A stretch of 64,000 bases of DNA from Burkholderia catarinensis (GTDB lineage Bacteria; Pseudomonadota; Gammaproteobacteria; Burkholderiales; Burkholderiaceae), in contig NZ_MDEQ02000018.1 in NCBI RefSeq assembly GCF_001883705.2, positions 62,001 through 126,000 on the forward strand, given 5' to 3'. The position numbers were made by a program, and so were the translations under genes. Position 1 is the first letter of the stretch. Each line of letters starts with the position of its first letter. The notes beneath the pieces are model-generated. The model saw only the letters and a list, made by a program, of their open reading frames with translations. It was not told where the DNA came from and ran no database searches. Below are positions 7,873 to 16,821 of the stretch, in pieces.

Positions 7873-9339
7873 ATGAAGGTTGCGTCGTTCCACGGAGACC
7901 GCGTCCGCGCCCGGATGCACACCGCCGCCTGTGCGGCCGTCCTCGCGTGCGCATCGTTCGCGAGCGGCGCCGCGTTCGCCGGCACGCCGGTCGACGCGCA
8001 ACCCGAAGCGCCCGAGGCCGACCTCGCGATCCAGGCGAAGCCGACCGACATGTGGACCGGCGTCTGGACGCGCCAGAGCCTGCTCGGCGACATGGGCGGC
8101 ATCCGCCCGTGGCTCGGCAAATACGGCGCGACGATGCAGATCACCGAAACCAGCGAATACCTCGCGAACCTGCGCGGCGGCCTGAACCGTGGCGGCGCGT
8201 ACGACGGGCTGACGACGGCGACGCTGACGATCGATACGCAAAAGGCGATCGGCCTGCCCGGCGGCACGTTCAACGTCAGCGCACTGCAGATCCACGGCAC
8301 CAACCTGAGTGCGCGGAATCTCGGCACGCTCAACACCGCGAGCGGCATCGAGGCGCAAGGCACGACGCGCCTGTGGGAGCTGTGGTACCGGCAGTCGTTC
8401 CTCGACAAGCGCGTCGACGTGAAGATCGGCCAGCAGAGCCTGGACCAGGAATTCATGGTCAGCACGTATGCGAATACATTCATCAACACGATGTTCGGCT
8501 GGCCCGCGCTGCCGTCGTACGACCTGCCCAACGGCGGCCCCGCTTATCCGCTCGCGGGCCTCGGCGTGCGCGTGCGCGCGCAGATCACGCCGAAGCTCAC
8601 CGCGCTCGCGGGCGTGTTCGACGGCGACCCGCTCGGCAACAACTCGAACAACCTGAGCGGCACGAACTTCAACCTGCACAACGGCGCGCTCTACATCGGC
8701 GAACTGCAGTACGCGCTGAACCAGCCGTCCGACGGCGAAATGGACACGGGCCACTCGAACGGGCTGCCGGGCACCTACAAGATCGGCGTCTGGTATCACA
8801 ACGGCCGCTTCGCGGACCAGAACATCGGCACCGACGGGCTGTCGCTCGCGGATCCCGCGTCGAACGGCAACGCGCAGCAGCATCACGGCAACTACAGCTT
8901 CTACGCGGTCGCCGACCAGATGATCTGGCGCCCCGACCCGACCGGCCCGAGAAGCCTCGGCGTGTTCGCACGCGTGATGGGCGCGCCGGGCGACCGCAAC
9001 CTGGTGAGTTTCTCGGCCAATGCGGGGATCGTGCTGAAGGCGCCGTTCGAAGGCCGCGACAACGACAGCGTCGGCCTCGGTGTCACGTACATCCAGGTCG
9101 GCAGCCATGTGACCGACCTCGACCAGGCCGCGCAGTCGTTCGCGGCCGGCCCGTACGGCGTGCGCACCCGCGAGACGGCCATCGAAGCGACCTACCAGTA
9201 CCAGGTCAACCCGTGGTGGGTCGTCCAGGCCGACGCGCAGTACACGTTCAATGCCGGCGCCGGCCAGAACCCGAGCGACGCGACCCGGCCGCTGCGCAAC
9301 ACGTTCGTGCTCGGCGCGCGTACGACGATCACGTTCTGA
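7873..9339 (+). CDS. OprB-family carbohydrate-selective-type porin
   Basis: A 488-residue outer-membrane protein with a signal peptide (positively charged start, hydrophobic stretch to about residue 37 ending AFA). The mature protein has the OprB pattern: WTRQSLLGDMGGIRPWLGKYG, repeated amphipathic strands, KIGQQSLDQEF, GLGVRVRAQITPKL and a C-terminal aromatic residue (TTITF) as in beta-barrels. Family members pass sugars or other small solutes. As the first gene of a Fur-box operon containing a ferric transporter, this one may pass an iron ligand; that is inference. The next gene starts 64 bases downstream. Confidence 0.88.
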   Translation: MKVASFHGDRVRARMHTAACAAVLACASFASGAAFAGTPVDAQPEAPEADLAIQAKPTDMWTGVWTRQSLLGDMGGIRPWLGKYGATMQITETSEYLANLRGGLNRGGAYDGLTTATLTIDTQKAIGLPGGTFNVSALQIHGTNLSARNLGTLNTASGIEAQGTTRLWELWYRQSFLDKRVDVKIGQQSLDQEFMVSTYANTFINTMFGWPALPSYDLPNGGPAYPLAGLGVRVRAQITPKLTALAGVFDGDPLGNNSNNLSGTNFNLHNGALYIGELQYALNQPSDGEMDTGHSNGLPGTYKIGVWYHNGRFADQNIGTDGLSLADPASNGNAQQHHGNYSFYAVADQMIWRPDPTGPRSLGVFARVMGAPGDRNLVSFSANAGIVLKAPFEGRDNDSVGLGVTYIQVGSHVTDLDQAAQSFAAGPYGVRTRETAIEATYQYQVNPWWVVQADAQYTFNAGAGQNPSDATRPLRNTFVLGARTTITF

Positions 9340-9403
9340 ACGCCGCGCCCACGCCACCCCGTTTTCGCGCGCCGCCGGCGCGGCGCGCCCCCAGGAGATC
9401 CAG

Positions 9404-10537
9404 ATGATTCAATCCGCCCCGCTTCGCCGCCTCGCGACGGGCGCACTGGCCGCCGCCGCACTGACGGCCGCCGCCGGCGCGTTCGCCGAGCCGCAAGGCT
9501 TCCTCGAGACGCTGCATCGCCACACCACGCTCGTCAACACGGTGCCGGACAACGGCGACCAGAACCCGTACGCGATCGCAGTCGCGCCGGTGTCGGCCGG
9601 CACGATCCAGGCGGGCGACGTGCTCGTCGACAACTTCAACAACGCGGCGAACCTGCAAGGTACCGGCAGCACGATCGTCAACTACCGTCCGTCGACGAAG
9701 CAGCTGAGCCTGTTCGCGTCGATCCCGCGCGACCTGAAGGCGTGCCCGGGCGGCGTCGGCCTGTCGACGGCGATGACGATGCTGAAATCCGGCTGGGTGA
9801 TCGTCGGCAGCACGCCGAGCAACGACGGCACGACCAACACCAAGGGCGCCGGTTGCCTGATCGTGCTCGACCCGCAGGGCAAGATCGCATCGACGTGGTC
9901 GACCCCGAACATCAACGACCCGTGGGGCAACATGGCCGTGGTCGACCGCGGCGACAGCGCGACGCTGTTCGTCAGCATGGCCGGCTTCGGCGTCGGCGGC
10001 GCGGACGGCAATCCGCCCGTCTACAAGCAGGCGACCGTGCTGCGCCTCGACCTCGACGTGCCGGCGGGCAAGCCGCCCGTGATCAAGCAGGAAACGGTCG
10101 TCGCGAGCGGCCTCGGCGCGCAGGCCGACAAGGGCGTGTTCCTGGTCGGCCCGACCGGCCTCGCGCTGTCCGGCGACCAGAAGAAGCTGTACGTGTCGGA
10201 CGCGATCGGCAACCGCATCGTCGAGATCGACGACCCGCTCACGCGCGACACCAGCGCGGGCGTCGGCCGCCAGATCACCGCCGACGGCTTCCTGCGCCGC
10301 CCGCTCGCGCTCGCAACCGCACCGAACGGCCACCTGCTCGCGACCAACGCGCAGAACGGCCAGGTCGTCGAGATCGACCCGGTCGCCGGCAAGCAGATCT
10401 ACGCGCGCTGGATCAATACCGACAAGGCACAGTCGCCCCCCGGCAACGGCAACCTGTTCGGCATCGCAATGACGCCTGAAGGCGACGGCTTCTACTACGT
10501 CGCGGACGACGTCAACACGCTGTTGCTCGCGAAGTAA
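9404..10537 (+). CDS. secreted beta-propeller (SMP-30/NHL-like) protein
   Basis: A 377-residue protein with a signal peptide (MIQSAPLRRLATGALAAAALTAAAGAFA). The mature part has propeller-like repeats with blades such as LVDNFNNAANLQGTG, LYVSDAIGNRIVEIDDP and LLATNAQNGQVVEIDP. Similar folds occur in SMP-30 lactonases and NHL proteins. No metal-site residues could be assigned with certainty. ATG 9404 follows AGGAG at 9393-9397; the in-frame extension to 9251 overlaps the porin and is rejected. Its stop overlaps the first possible ATG of the DyP peroxidase gene, so the two are tightly coupled. It may be a periplasmic partner of the peroxidase; exact activity unknown. Confidence 0.8.
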   Translation: MIQSAPLRRLATGALAAAALTAAAGAFAEPQGFLETLHRHTTLVNTVPDNGDQNPYAIAVAPVSAGTIQAGDVLVDNFNNAANLQGTGSTIVNYRPSTKQLSLFASIPRDLKACPGGVGLSTAMTMLKSGWVIVGSTPSNDGTTNTKGAGCLIVLDPQGKIASTWSTPNINDPWGNMAVVDRGDSATLFVSMAGFGVGGADGNPPVYKQATVLRLDLDVPAGKPPVIKQETVVASGLGAQADKGVFLVGPTGLALSGDQKKLYVSDAIGNRIVEIDDPLTRDTSAGVGRQITADGFLRRPLALATAPNGHLLATNAQNGQVVEIDPVAGKQIYARWINTDKAQSPPGNGNLFGIAMTPEGDGFYYVADDVNTLLLAK

Positions 10538-10548
10538 TGGAGCCGACC

Positions 10549-11835
10549 ATGGCAGACGATTCCAACCAGCCACCACGCCCCGCGCGGCGCGGCTTCCTGA
10601 AGGCAGGCGGCGCCGCGGTGGCCGCCGGCCTCGCGGCGGCGTCGATCCCGGCCGCGAAGGCCGCGGATGCACCCGCCGCCGCGCATGACGGCGTCGAGCC
10701 GTTCTATGGCAAGCACCAGAGCGGCATCGCGACGCCGCAGCAGCGCCACGCGTATTTCGCGGCGCTCGACCTGACGACGGCCCAGCGCGCGGACGTCATT
10801 GCATTGCTGAAGACCTGGACCGACGCCGCCGCGCGCATGACGCGCGGCGACACCGCGCAACCGCTCGCCGCGACGGGCAGCGACGAAGTCGCGCCGGCGG
10901 ACGGGGGCGACGCGCTCGGCCTCGGCCCTGCGCGCCTGACGATCACGTTCGGCTTCGGCCCCGGCATGTTCGCGCTGGCGGGCAAGGACCGCTTCGGTCT
11001 CGCGAAACATCGCCCCGCCGCGCTCGTCGACCTGCCGCGTTTCAACGGCGACCAGTTGCTGCCCGAGAAGACCGGCGGCGACCTGTTCATCCAGGCGTGC
11101 GCAGACGACGCGCAGGTCGCGTTCCACGCCGTACGCCAACTCGTGCGGCTCGGCGCGAAGGCGACGCAGATGCGCTGGGGCCAGGCCGGCTTCACGTCGG
11201 GCAAGCCCGGCGAGACGCCGCGCAACCTCATGGGCTTCAAGGACGGCACGATGAATCCGCCGATGTCCGACCCGGCCGCGATGAACGAATTCGTGTGGGC
11301 CGGCAGCGAAGGCCCGGCATGGATGAACGGCGGCACCTACACGGTCGTGCGCCGAATCCGCATCACGCTCGAGCACTGGGACAACACGGAGCTCGGGTTC
11401 CAGGAGCAGGTGGTCGGCCGTCACAAGTACAGCGGCGCGCCCCTCGGCCAGAAGAACGAGTTCGAGGCACTCGATCTCGACGCGGCCAACAAGGACGGCA
11501 ACCCGGTGATCCCCGACAACGCGCACGCGCGTCTTGCGTCGCCGCAGCTCAACAACGGCGCGCAGATCCTGCGCCGCGCGTACTCGTACAACGACAGCAC
11601 GAACTTCTACATCGAGCGCTGGCCGCCGTGGCGCCAGCAGACCGAATACGACGCGGGGCTGATGTTCGTCGCGCACCAGCGCGACCCCCGCCGCGGCTTC
11701 ATTCCGATCAACGAGAAGCTCGCGAAGCTGGACATCATGAACCAGTTCACCACGCACGTCGGCAGCGCGATCTTCGCGTGCCCGCCGGGCGCGCAACCTG
11801 GTTCGTACATCGGCGCCGCGCTGTTCGAGGCATGA
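10549..11835 (+). CDS. Tat-exported DyP-type heme peroxidase (EfeB-like)
   Basis: A 428-residue dye-decolourising peroxidase-family protein. It has a twin-arginine signal (PARRGFLKAGG, then a hydrophobic stretch to AKAAD), so it is folded with heme before export. The DyP motif GFKDGT is present, as are the C-terminal segments YNDSTNFYIERWPPWR and GLMFVAHQRDPRRGF. EfeB of E. coli is the closest functional model (periplasmic, acts on iron or heme substrates), but the partners EfeU and EfeO are absent. ATG 10549 has GGAG six bases upstream; an ATG at 10537 overlapping the previous stop is possible. Member of the Fur-box operon. Confidence 0.9.
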   Translation: MADDSNQPPRPARRGFLKAGGAAVAAGLAAASIPAAKAADAPAAAHDGVEPFYGKHQSGIATPQQRHAYFAALDLTTAQRADVIALLKTWTDAAARMTRGDTAQPLAATGSDEVAPADGGDALGLGPARLTITFGFGPGMFALAGKDRFGLAKHRPAALVDLPRFNGDQLLPEKTGGDLFIQACADDAQVAFHAVRQLVRLGAKATQMRWGQAGFTSGKPGETPRNLMGFKDGTMNPPMSDPAAMNEFVWAGSEGPAWMNGGTYTVVRRIRITLEHWDNTELGFQEQVVGRHKYSGAPLGQKNEFEALDLDAANKDGNPVIPDNAHARLASPQLNNGAQILRRAYSYNDSTNFYIERWPPWRQQTEYDAGLMFVAHQRDPRRGFIPINEKLAKLDIMNQFTTHVGSAIFACPPGAQPGSYIGAALFEA

Positions 11836-11900
11836 CGACGCACAACGCACGCCCAGGCACTCCTTCCCGGCCCGTCCGGACGCAACCTGCGAAAGACAAC

Positions 11901-12935
11901 ATGAATACCTCACCCGTTAGCCGCCCGCTGCGGCACCTGATTTCCGCGGCGGCCGCCGCGCTGATGCTGACCGGCGCGCTGCACGCCGCGCGCGCGCATG
12001 CCGCGACGCTCACGCTGTACAACGCGCAGCACGAGCAGGTCGTCAACCAGCTCGTCAAGGACTTCGAAGCACAGAGCGGCATCGCCGTGAAGGTGCGCTC
12101 GGGCGAAGGCCCCGCGCTCGCCGCGCAGCTCGTCGCGGAAGGCGACCGCACGCCGGCCGACGTGTACTTCACCGAGAATTCGCCCGAACTCATGCTGCTC
12201 GACCGCAAGGGCCTGCTCGCGAAGACCGACGGCGCCGCGCTGCAGTCGGTGCCCGCACGCTTCAACCCGGCCGACGGCAACTGGGTCGGCGTGCTCGCGC
12301 GCGAGAACGTGCTCGTCTACAACACCGCGAAGCTCCAGCCGCCGCAACTGCCCGCGTCGCTGCTCGATCTCGCGAAGCCCGAATGGAAGGGCAAGGTCGG
12401 CGTCGCGCCGAGCGATGCGGACTTCCTGCCGCTCGTGAGCGCGGTGCTCGCACTGCACGGCGAAGCCGCGACGCTGCAATGGCTGAAGGGCCTGAAGGCC
12501 AACGCGCAGATCTTCGACGACGACGAAGGCGTGACGGCGGCCGTCAACCGCGGCGGCGTGCTGACCGGCATCGTCAACAACTACTACTGGGACCGCCTGC
12601 ACGCCCAGCTCGGCGACAAGTCGACCAAGAGCACGATCCACCACTTCGGCAACGGCGACGTCGGCGCAGCCGTCAACGTGTCCGGCGCCGCGGTGCTGAA
12701 GGCATCGAAGCACCAGCCGGAAGCGCAGAAGTTCGTCGCGTATCTCGTCAGCGAGCGCGCGCAGAAGCTGATGGCGGGCGGCCACATCAGCTTCGAGTAT
12801 CCGCTGCACCCGGGCGTCGCTCCCGATCCGATCCTGAAGCCGTTCAGCGAACTGAGCCCGCCGGCGCTGACGTTCGAACAGCTCGGCGACGACAGCCAGG
12901 CCGGCAAGCTGCTGCGCCAGGCCGGCCTGCTCTGA
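11901..12935 (+). CDS. ferric iron ABC transporter, periplasmic binding protein (FbpA-like)
   Basis: A 344-residue extracellular solute-binding protein, family 1. The signal peptide ends at about residue 35 (ALHAARAHA). The mature start TLTLYNAQHEQVVNQLVKDF is typical of FbpA/AfuA proteins. The adjacent tyrosines in GIVNNYYWDRL match the paired Tyr ligands that hold ferric ion. It precedes the permease by two bases. Together with the next two genes it forms a complete Fe(III) importer. Its substrate could be ferric ion released by the periplasmic DyP enzyme. Confidence 0.92.
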   Translation: MNTSPVSRPLRHLISAAAAALMLTGALHAARAHAATLTLYNAQHEQVVNQLVKDFEAQSGIAVKVRSGEGPALAAQLVAEGDRTPADVYFTENSPELMLLDRKGLLAKTDGAALQSVPARFNPADGNWVGVLARENVLVYNTAKLQPPQLPASLLDLAKPEWKGKVGVAPSDADFLPLVSAVLALHGEAATLQWLKGLKANAQIFDDDEGVTAAVNRGGVLTGIVNNYYWDRLHAQLGDKSTKSTIHHFGNGDVGAAVNVSGAAVLKASKHQPEAQKFVAYLVSERAQKLMAGGHISFEYPLHPGVAPDPILKPFSELSPPALTFEQLGDDSQAGKLLRQAGLL

Positions 12936-12937
12936 CC

Positions 12938-14536
12938 ATGAGCGACGCCGTGTCCCGCACGGCGCGCACCGCATGCGACGGCGAGCGCACCGCAACGCGG
13001 CGCCGCCCATCGCGCGCGCTCGTCGCCGCGGCCGCGTGCGGGCCGCTCGCGATCCTGCTGCCGCTCGGCTTCACGCTGTACCGCGCGACCACCTTCGGCG
13101 TCGACGATGCAATCGAGCTGCTGTGGCGCCCGCTCGTCGGCGAACTGCTGGTCAACACGCTGTCGATCACGCTCGCCGCGACCCTCGCGTGCACGCTGCT
13201 CGGCACGGTGCTCGCGTGGTTCATCGAGCGCACCGACCTGCCGGCGCGGCCGCTGTGGACTGCGCTGGCGGCCGCGCCGCTCGCGGTGCCGCCGTTCATC
13301 ACGAGCTATGCGTGGGTGTCGCTGAGCCTCGACCTGCAGGATTTCCTCGGCGCGCTGATCGTGCTGAGCTCCGCGTACTTCCCGCTCGTCTACCTGCCGG
13401 TGGCCGCCGCGCTGCGCGAGCTCGACCCCGCGCTGGAAGAAAGCGCGCGTACGCTCGGCTGCTCGCCGTGGCATACCTTCTTCCGCGTCGTGCTGCCGCA
13501 GTTGCGCCCCGCGCTGTGCGGCGGGATGCTGCTCGTTGCGCTCGGCGTGCTGTCCGAGTTCGGCGCATTCCAGTTGCTGCGCTTTCGCACGTTCACGACC
13601 GAGATCTATGCGGAATACCGCACCGCGTTCGATGGCGGCGGCGCATCGCTGCTCGGCTGCGTGCTGATCGCGCTGTGCCTGCTGTGCCTCGCGATCGAGG
13701 CGCGCGCACGGGGCCATGCGCGCTATGGCCATACGCACCGCGCCGCGCGCCGCGTCGCGATGCGTTATCCGCTCGGCTCCCTGCGCGGCCCCGTCACCGT
13801 CGCGTTCGCCGCGCTCGCGGCGGCGACGCTCGGCGTGCCGCTCGCGATGATCGGCTTCTGGCTCACGCAACAGGGCGCGGCCGCCGTCACGCCGGCCGAC
13901 GTCTCGCCCGAGCTGCTGTGGCAGGCCACGCTCGCGTCGTCCGGCTACGGCCTCGCGGCGGCGGCCGTCACGACGCTGCTCGCGCTGCCGCTCGCATTCC
14001 TGCTGGTCCGTTACCCGGGCCGCGTCGCGACGCTCCTCGAGCGCACGGCGATGACCGTGCAGGGCGTGCCGGGCATCGTCGTCGCGCTCGCGATGGTATC
14101 GATCACGGTGCGGCTGCTGCAGCCGCTCTACCAGAGCGCGCCGGCGCTCGTCGCCGCGTACGCGATCCTGTTCCTGCCGCTCGCGGTCGTCAGCGTGCGC
14201 GCCGCACTGTCGCACGTGCAGGTCCGGCTCGAGGAAACCGCGCGCTCGCTCGGCCTCGGCTGGCGCGCGACGCTCACGCGCGTGGTGCTGCCGCTCGCGG
14301 CGCCCGGCCTCGGCGCGGCCGCGACGATGGTGTTCATCTCGGTCGTGACGGAACTCAACGCGACGCTGCTGCTGTCGCCGATCGGCACCCGCACGCTCGC
14401 GACGCAGGTGTGGAGCGATACCGCCACGCTCGCATTCGCGGCCGCGGCGCCTTATGCGGCGCTGCTCGTCGCGCTGTCGCTCGGCGCATCGGGGCTGCTG
14501 TTCCTGCTGCTCGGCCGCGCGTCGGTGCGCGACTGA
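12938..14536 (+). CDS. ferric iron ABC transporter permease (FbpB-like, two fused domains)
   Basis: A 532-residue inner-membrane protein with about twelve hydrophobic segments. It contains two permease domains, each with an EAA-type loop that docks the ATPase: EESARTLGCSPWHTFFRVVL in the first half and EETARSLGLGWRATLTRVVL in the second. This duplicated arrangement is usual for FbpB. It starts two bases after the binding-protein stop (TGACCATG), and the ATPase follows after 26 bases. Confidence 0.92.
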   Translation: MSDAVSRTARTACDGERTATRRRPSRALVAAAACGPLAILLPLGFTLYRATTFGVDDAIELLWRPLVGELLVNTLSITLAATLACTLLGTVLAWFIERTDLPARPLWTALAAAPLAVPPFITSYAWVSLSLDLQDFLGALIVLSSAYFPLVYLPVAAALRELDPALEESARTLGCSPWHTFFRVVLPQLRPALCGGMLLVALGVLSEFGAFQLLRFRTFTTEIYAEYRTAFDGGGASLLGCVLIALCLLCLAIEARARGHARYGHTHRAARRVAMRYPLGSLRGPVTVAFAALAAATLGVPLAMIGFWLTQQGAAAVTPADVSPELLWQATLASSGYGLAAAAVTTLLALPLAFLLVRYPGRVATLLERTAMTVQGVPGIVVALAMVSITVRLLQPLYQSAPALVAAYAILFLPLAVVSVRAALSHVQVRLEETARSLGLGWRATLTRVVLPLAAPGLGAAATMVFISVVTELNATLLLSPIGTRTLATQVWSDTATLAFAAAAPYAALLVALSLGASGLLFLLLGRASVRD

Positions 14537-14562
14537 GCATCCCCCTCTTCCCGGAACCGTCC

Positions 14563-15612
14563 ATGAGCGAACTACGCATCCACGGCCTGTCCAAATCGTT
14601 CGGATCGCATACCGTCCTGCACGATATCGACCTCACGGTGCGGCGCGGCTCGCGCCTCGCGCTGCTCGGCCCATCGGGCAGTGGCAAGACGACGCTGCTG
14701 CGCGTGCTGTGCGGCTTCGAACGCGCCGAGCGCGGCACCGTCGAAATCGACGGGCGCCGCGTGGCCGCGCCCGACGTGCACTTGCCGCCCGAACAGCGCC
14801 GGATCGGCTACGTGCCGCAGGAAGGCGCACTGTTTCCGCATCTGTCCGTGGCCGACAACATCGCGTTCGGGCTGCCGCGCGCGGCGCGGCGGCGTCATCA
14901 TCGCGTCGACGAACTGCTCGAGATGGTCGGGCTGCCCGCGTCGTATGCAAGCCGTGCGCCGCAGCAACTGTCCGGCGGCCAGCAGCAGCGCGTCGCACTC
15001 GCGCGAGCGCTGGCGCCCGAGCCGTCGCTCGTGATCCTCGACGAACCGTTCTCCGCGCTCGACACGTCGCTGCGCCACGAAACGCGCGGCGCGGTCGCGG
15101 ACGCGCTCGCCGCGGCGGGCGCCACATCGGTGCTCGTCACGCATGACCAGCCCGAGGCGATGACGCTCGGCGACGAAGTGGCGGTGATGTGGCAAGGCCG
15201 GCTCGTGCAGACGGCCGCGCCCCAGGCGCTGTACCGGCAGCCCGTCACACGCGACGTCGCGTCGTTCGTCGGGCAGGCCGTGCTGCTCGCGGGCCGCGTG
15301 CGCGACGCTCGCATCGCATGCGCGCTCGGCGAGCTGCCGCTCGTCGCGCCGCTACCCGACGGGCCGGCCGATGCGATGCTGCGTCCGGAGCAGATCGGCA
15401 TCGTGCCCATCGCGCAGGTCGACGCGGCGCGCGGCCATACGGCACGCGTCGAAGCCGCGCAGTTCGCGGGCCAGGACGCCGACGTGCTCGCGCGCCTCGA
15501 TGCCGATGGTGACGTGCTCGTGCGCGTACGCGTGCCGGGACACCGGTGTCCGGCTGTCGGCGAACGCGTCGCACTGGTGGTGGACGGCGCGGTGATGGCG
15601 TACGCGCGCTGA
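14563..15612 (+). CDS. ferric iron ABC transporter ATP-binding protein (FbpC-like)
   Basis: A 349-residue ABC ATPase. Walker A is GPSGSGKTT, the Q-loop lies in YVPQEGALFPH, the signature is LSGGQQQRVALARAL, Walker B is LVILDEPFSALD and the switch His is in VLVTHDQPEAM. A C-terminal regulatory (TOBE-like) domain follows from about residue 240, including MLRPEQIGIVP. It completes the importer and is the last gene of the Fur-box operon; the next gene is convergent. Confidence 0.95.
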   Translation: MSELRIHGLSKSFGSHTVLHDIDLTVRRGSRLALLGPSGSGKTTLLRVLCGFERAERGTVEIDGRRVAAPDVHLPPEQRRIGYVPQEGALFPHLSVADNIAFGLPRAARRRHHRVDELLEMVGLPASYASRAPQQLSGGQQQRVALARALAPEPSLVILDEPFSALDTSLRHETRGAVADALAAAGATSVLVTHDQPEAMTLGDEVAVMWQGRLVQTAAPQALYRQPVTRDVASFVGQAVLLAGRVRDARIACALGELPLVAPLPDGPADAMLRPEQIGIVPIAQVDAARGHTARVEAAQFAGQDADVLARLDADGDVLVRVRVPGHRCPAVGERVALVVDGAVMAYAR

Positions 15613-15628
15613 GCGGCGCGGCTCGTCG

Positions 15629-16144
15629 TCAAGCGTCGGCGCAGCCCGCGCCCGACAGCGGCCGGAAGGTCCGGCCATCCATCTCGACTGCCGCACCCAG
15701 CAGCCGCGCGAGACCCTTCGCGCCTTCGCGCATCACGACGTCGTGATTCCATCGGAACAGCGGGCGCGCGAGCGGCTCAAGCCGGTTCATCCAGCGCACG
15801 TGCGTGCGGATGTGCCAGTCGTAGCGCACGATCGTGCCTGCGCCGTCCACGGCGAACGACCAGCATCCGTCGCCTTCGATCGTGCCGCTCGCGCGGCCTT
15901 CGAGCGCATGCAGCGGCTCGATGCGCCGCACGCGCATGTCGAAGGTCAGCCGGTACGGCAGCGCGCCCTTCCACGTATACCGGTGCAGCGCGCCGACGCC
16001 GCGCGCGTCGCCCGGCTCGATCTCGACGGTGCGCACAGCGCCCTTCCACCAGTCGGGCCAGCGGTCGACCTGGTAGATCGCGTCCCAGACCGCCGCAAGC
16101 GGGGCGTCCACGCGCCAGGTCGTCGAGAACCGGTATTCCGCCAT
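15629..16144 (-). CDS. SRPBCC/polyketide cyclase-like protein
   Basis: A 171-residue START/SRPBCC-fold protein: starts AEYRFSTTWRVDAPLAAVWDAIYQVDRWPDWW, the family pattern, followed by alternating strands and a long C-terminal helix with GAKGLARLLG. Such proteins bind hydrophobic ligands; the ligand is unknown. It has no signal peptide. It follows the LolA-like gene by 44 bases on the same strand, so it is probably the last member of the ECF sigma operon. Confidence 0.85.
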   Translation of the reverse strand: MAEYRFSTTWRVDAPLAAVWDAIYQVDRWPDWWKGAVRTVEIEPGDARGVGALHRYTWKGALPYRLTFDMRVRRIEPLHALEGRASGTIEGDGCWSFAVDGAGTIVRYDWHIRTHVRWMNRLEPLARPLFRWNHDVVMREGAKGLARLLGAAVEMDGRTFRPLSGAGCADA

Positions 16145-16188
16145 GCAGCCTCCGGCATGCCCGTCAGGGACATGAGTCAGGGCACCGG

Positions 16189-16821
16189 TCAGGGCGCGAA
16201 GAAGCGCTCGGGAAACGCGACGTCGATCTCGACATCGTCGAGCGTCACGGTTTCGAGCGGCACGTCGTCATCGTCCGCGAAGCTGACGACCTTCAGCGGA
16301 AAGCCGTCCTCGGTGTCCAGCCACAGCCGGTAGCGATGCACGCCGTCGACCGCGTGCGCGGGCGCGCCCGTGACCGACACGCGCAGCGCGGTCCGGCCGC
16401 CGACGGCCTCCTCGCCTTCGGTCACCGTCGCGCCGCCCTGCTGCAGCGCATGGACGTTGCGCAGCAGTTCGCCGACGTCCGACCGGTCGACCCGGTGGCC
16501 GCTGCGATCGCGCACGAGCGGATTGGACGGCGACAGCGTCAGCGCGGGCGGCGCATGCGTGCCGAACGGGCGCAGCCGCACCTTGCCGTCGCCGGGATCG
16601 TACGCGAGCACCGCGCCGTGATGCGGCGACACGAAATCCATCCGGACGAAGCCTGGTTTCAGGTACGCGTAGCGGATCTCGGTGTGCTCGCCGCCGCGCG
16701 CCGACGAGCGGATCGTCGCGCGGTACGAGCGGACGTGGTCGAAATGCGCCTGCGCGACGGTCACGGGATCGGCTGTCATGCTCGCTCCTATCAGGCTCGC
16801 GGCCAGCAACGCGGCGATCAC
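16189..16821 (-). CDS. secreted LolA-like / DUF1571-type lipoprotein-sorting fold protein
   Basis: A 210-residue exported protein. GTG 16821 is chosen because it overlaps the upstream stop (GTGA) and gives a signal peptide (VIAALLAASLIGASM); starting at ATG 16779 would lose it. The mature region has VAQAHFDHVRSYRATIRSS, IRYAYLKPGFVRMDF and RLWLDTEDGFPLKVVSF, typical of the LolA/RseB half-barrel that binds acyl chains. It may sense or carry a lipid in the periplasm. Translational coupling to the cupredoxin gene argues that the two work together. Confidence 0.75.
   Translation of the reverse strand: MIAALLAASLIGASMTADPVTVAQAHFDHVRSYRATIRSSARGGEHTEIRYAYLKPGFVRMDFVSPHHGAVLAYDPGDGKVRLRPFGTHAPPALTLSPSNPLVRDRSGHRVDRSDVGELLRNVHALQQGGATVTEGEEAVGGRTALRVSVTGAPAHAVDGVHRYRLWLDTEDGFPLKVVSFADDDDVPLETVTLDDVEIDVAFPERFFAP

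Noticed and set aside
12584..14215. 543-codon open frame on the minus strand opposite the FbpB-like permease
   Set aside because: Arg/Glu/Ala-rich shadow of the permease in a high-GC gene; no ribosome site, no family resemblance.
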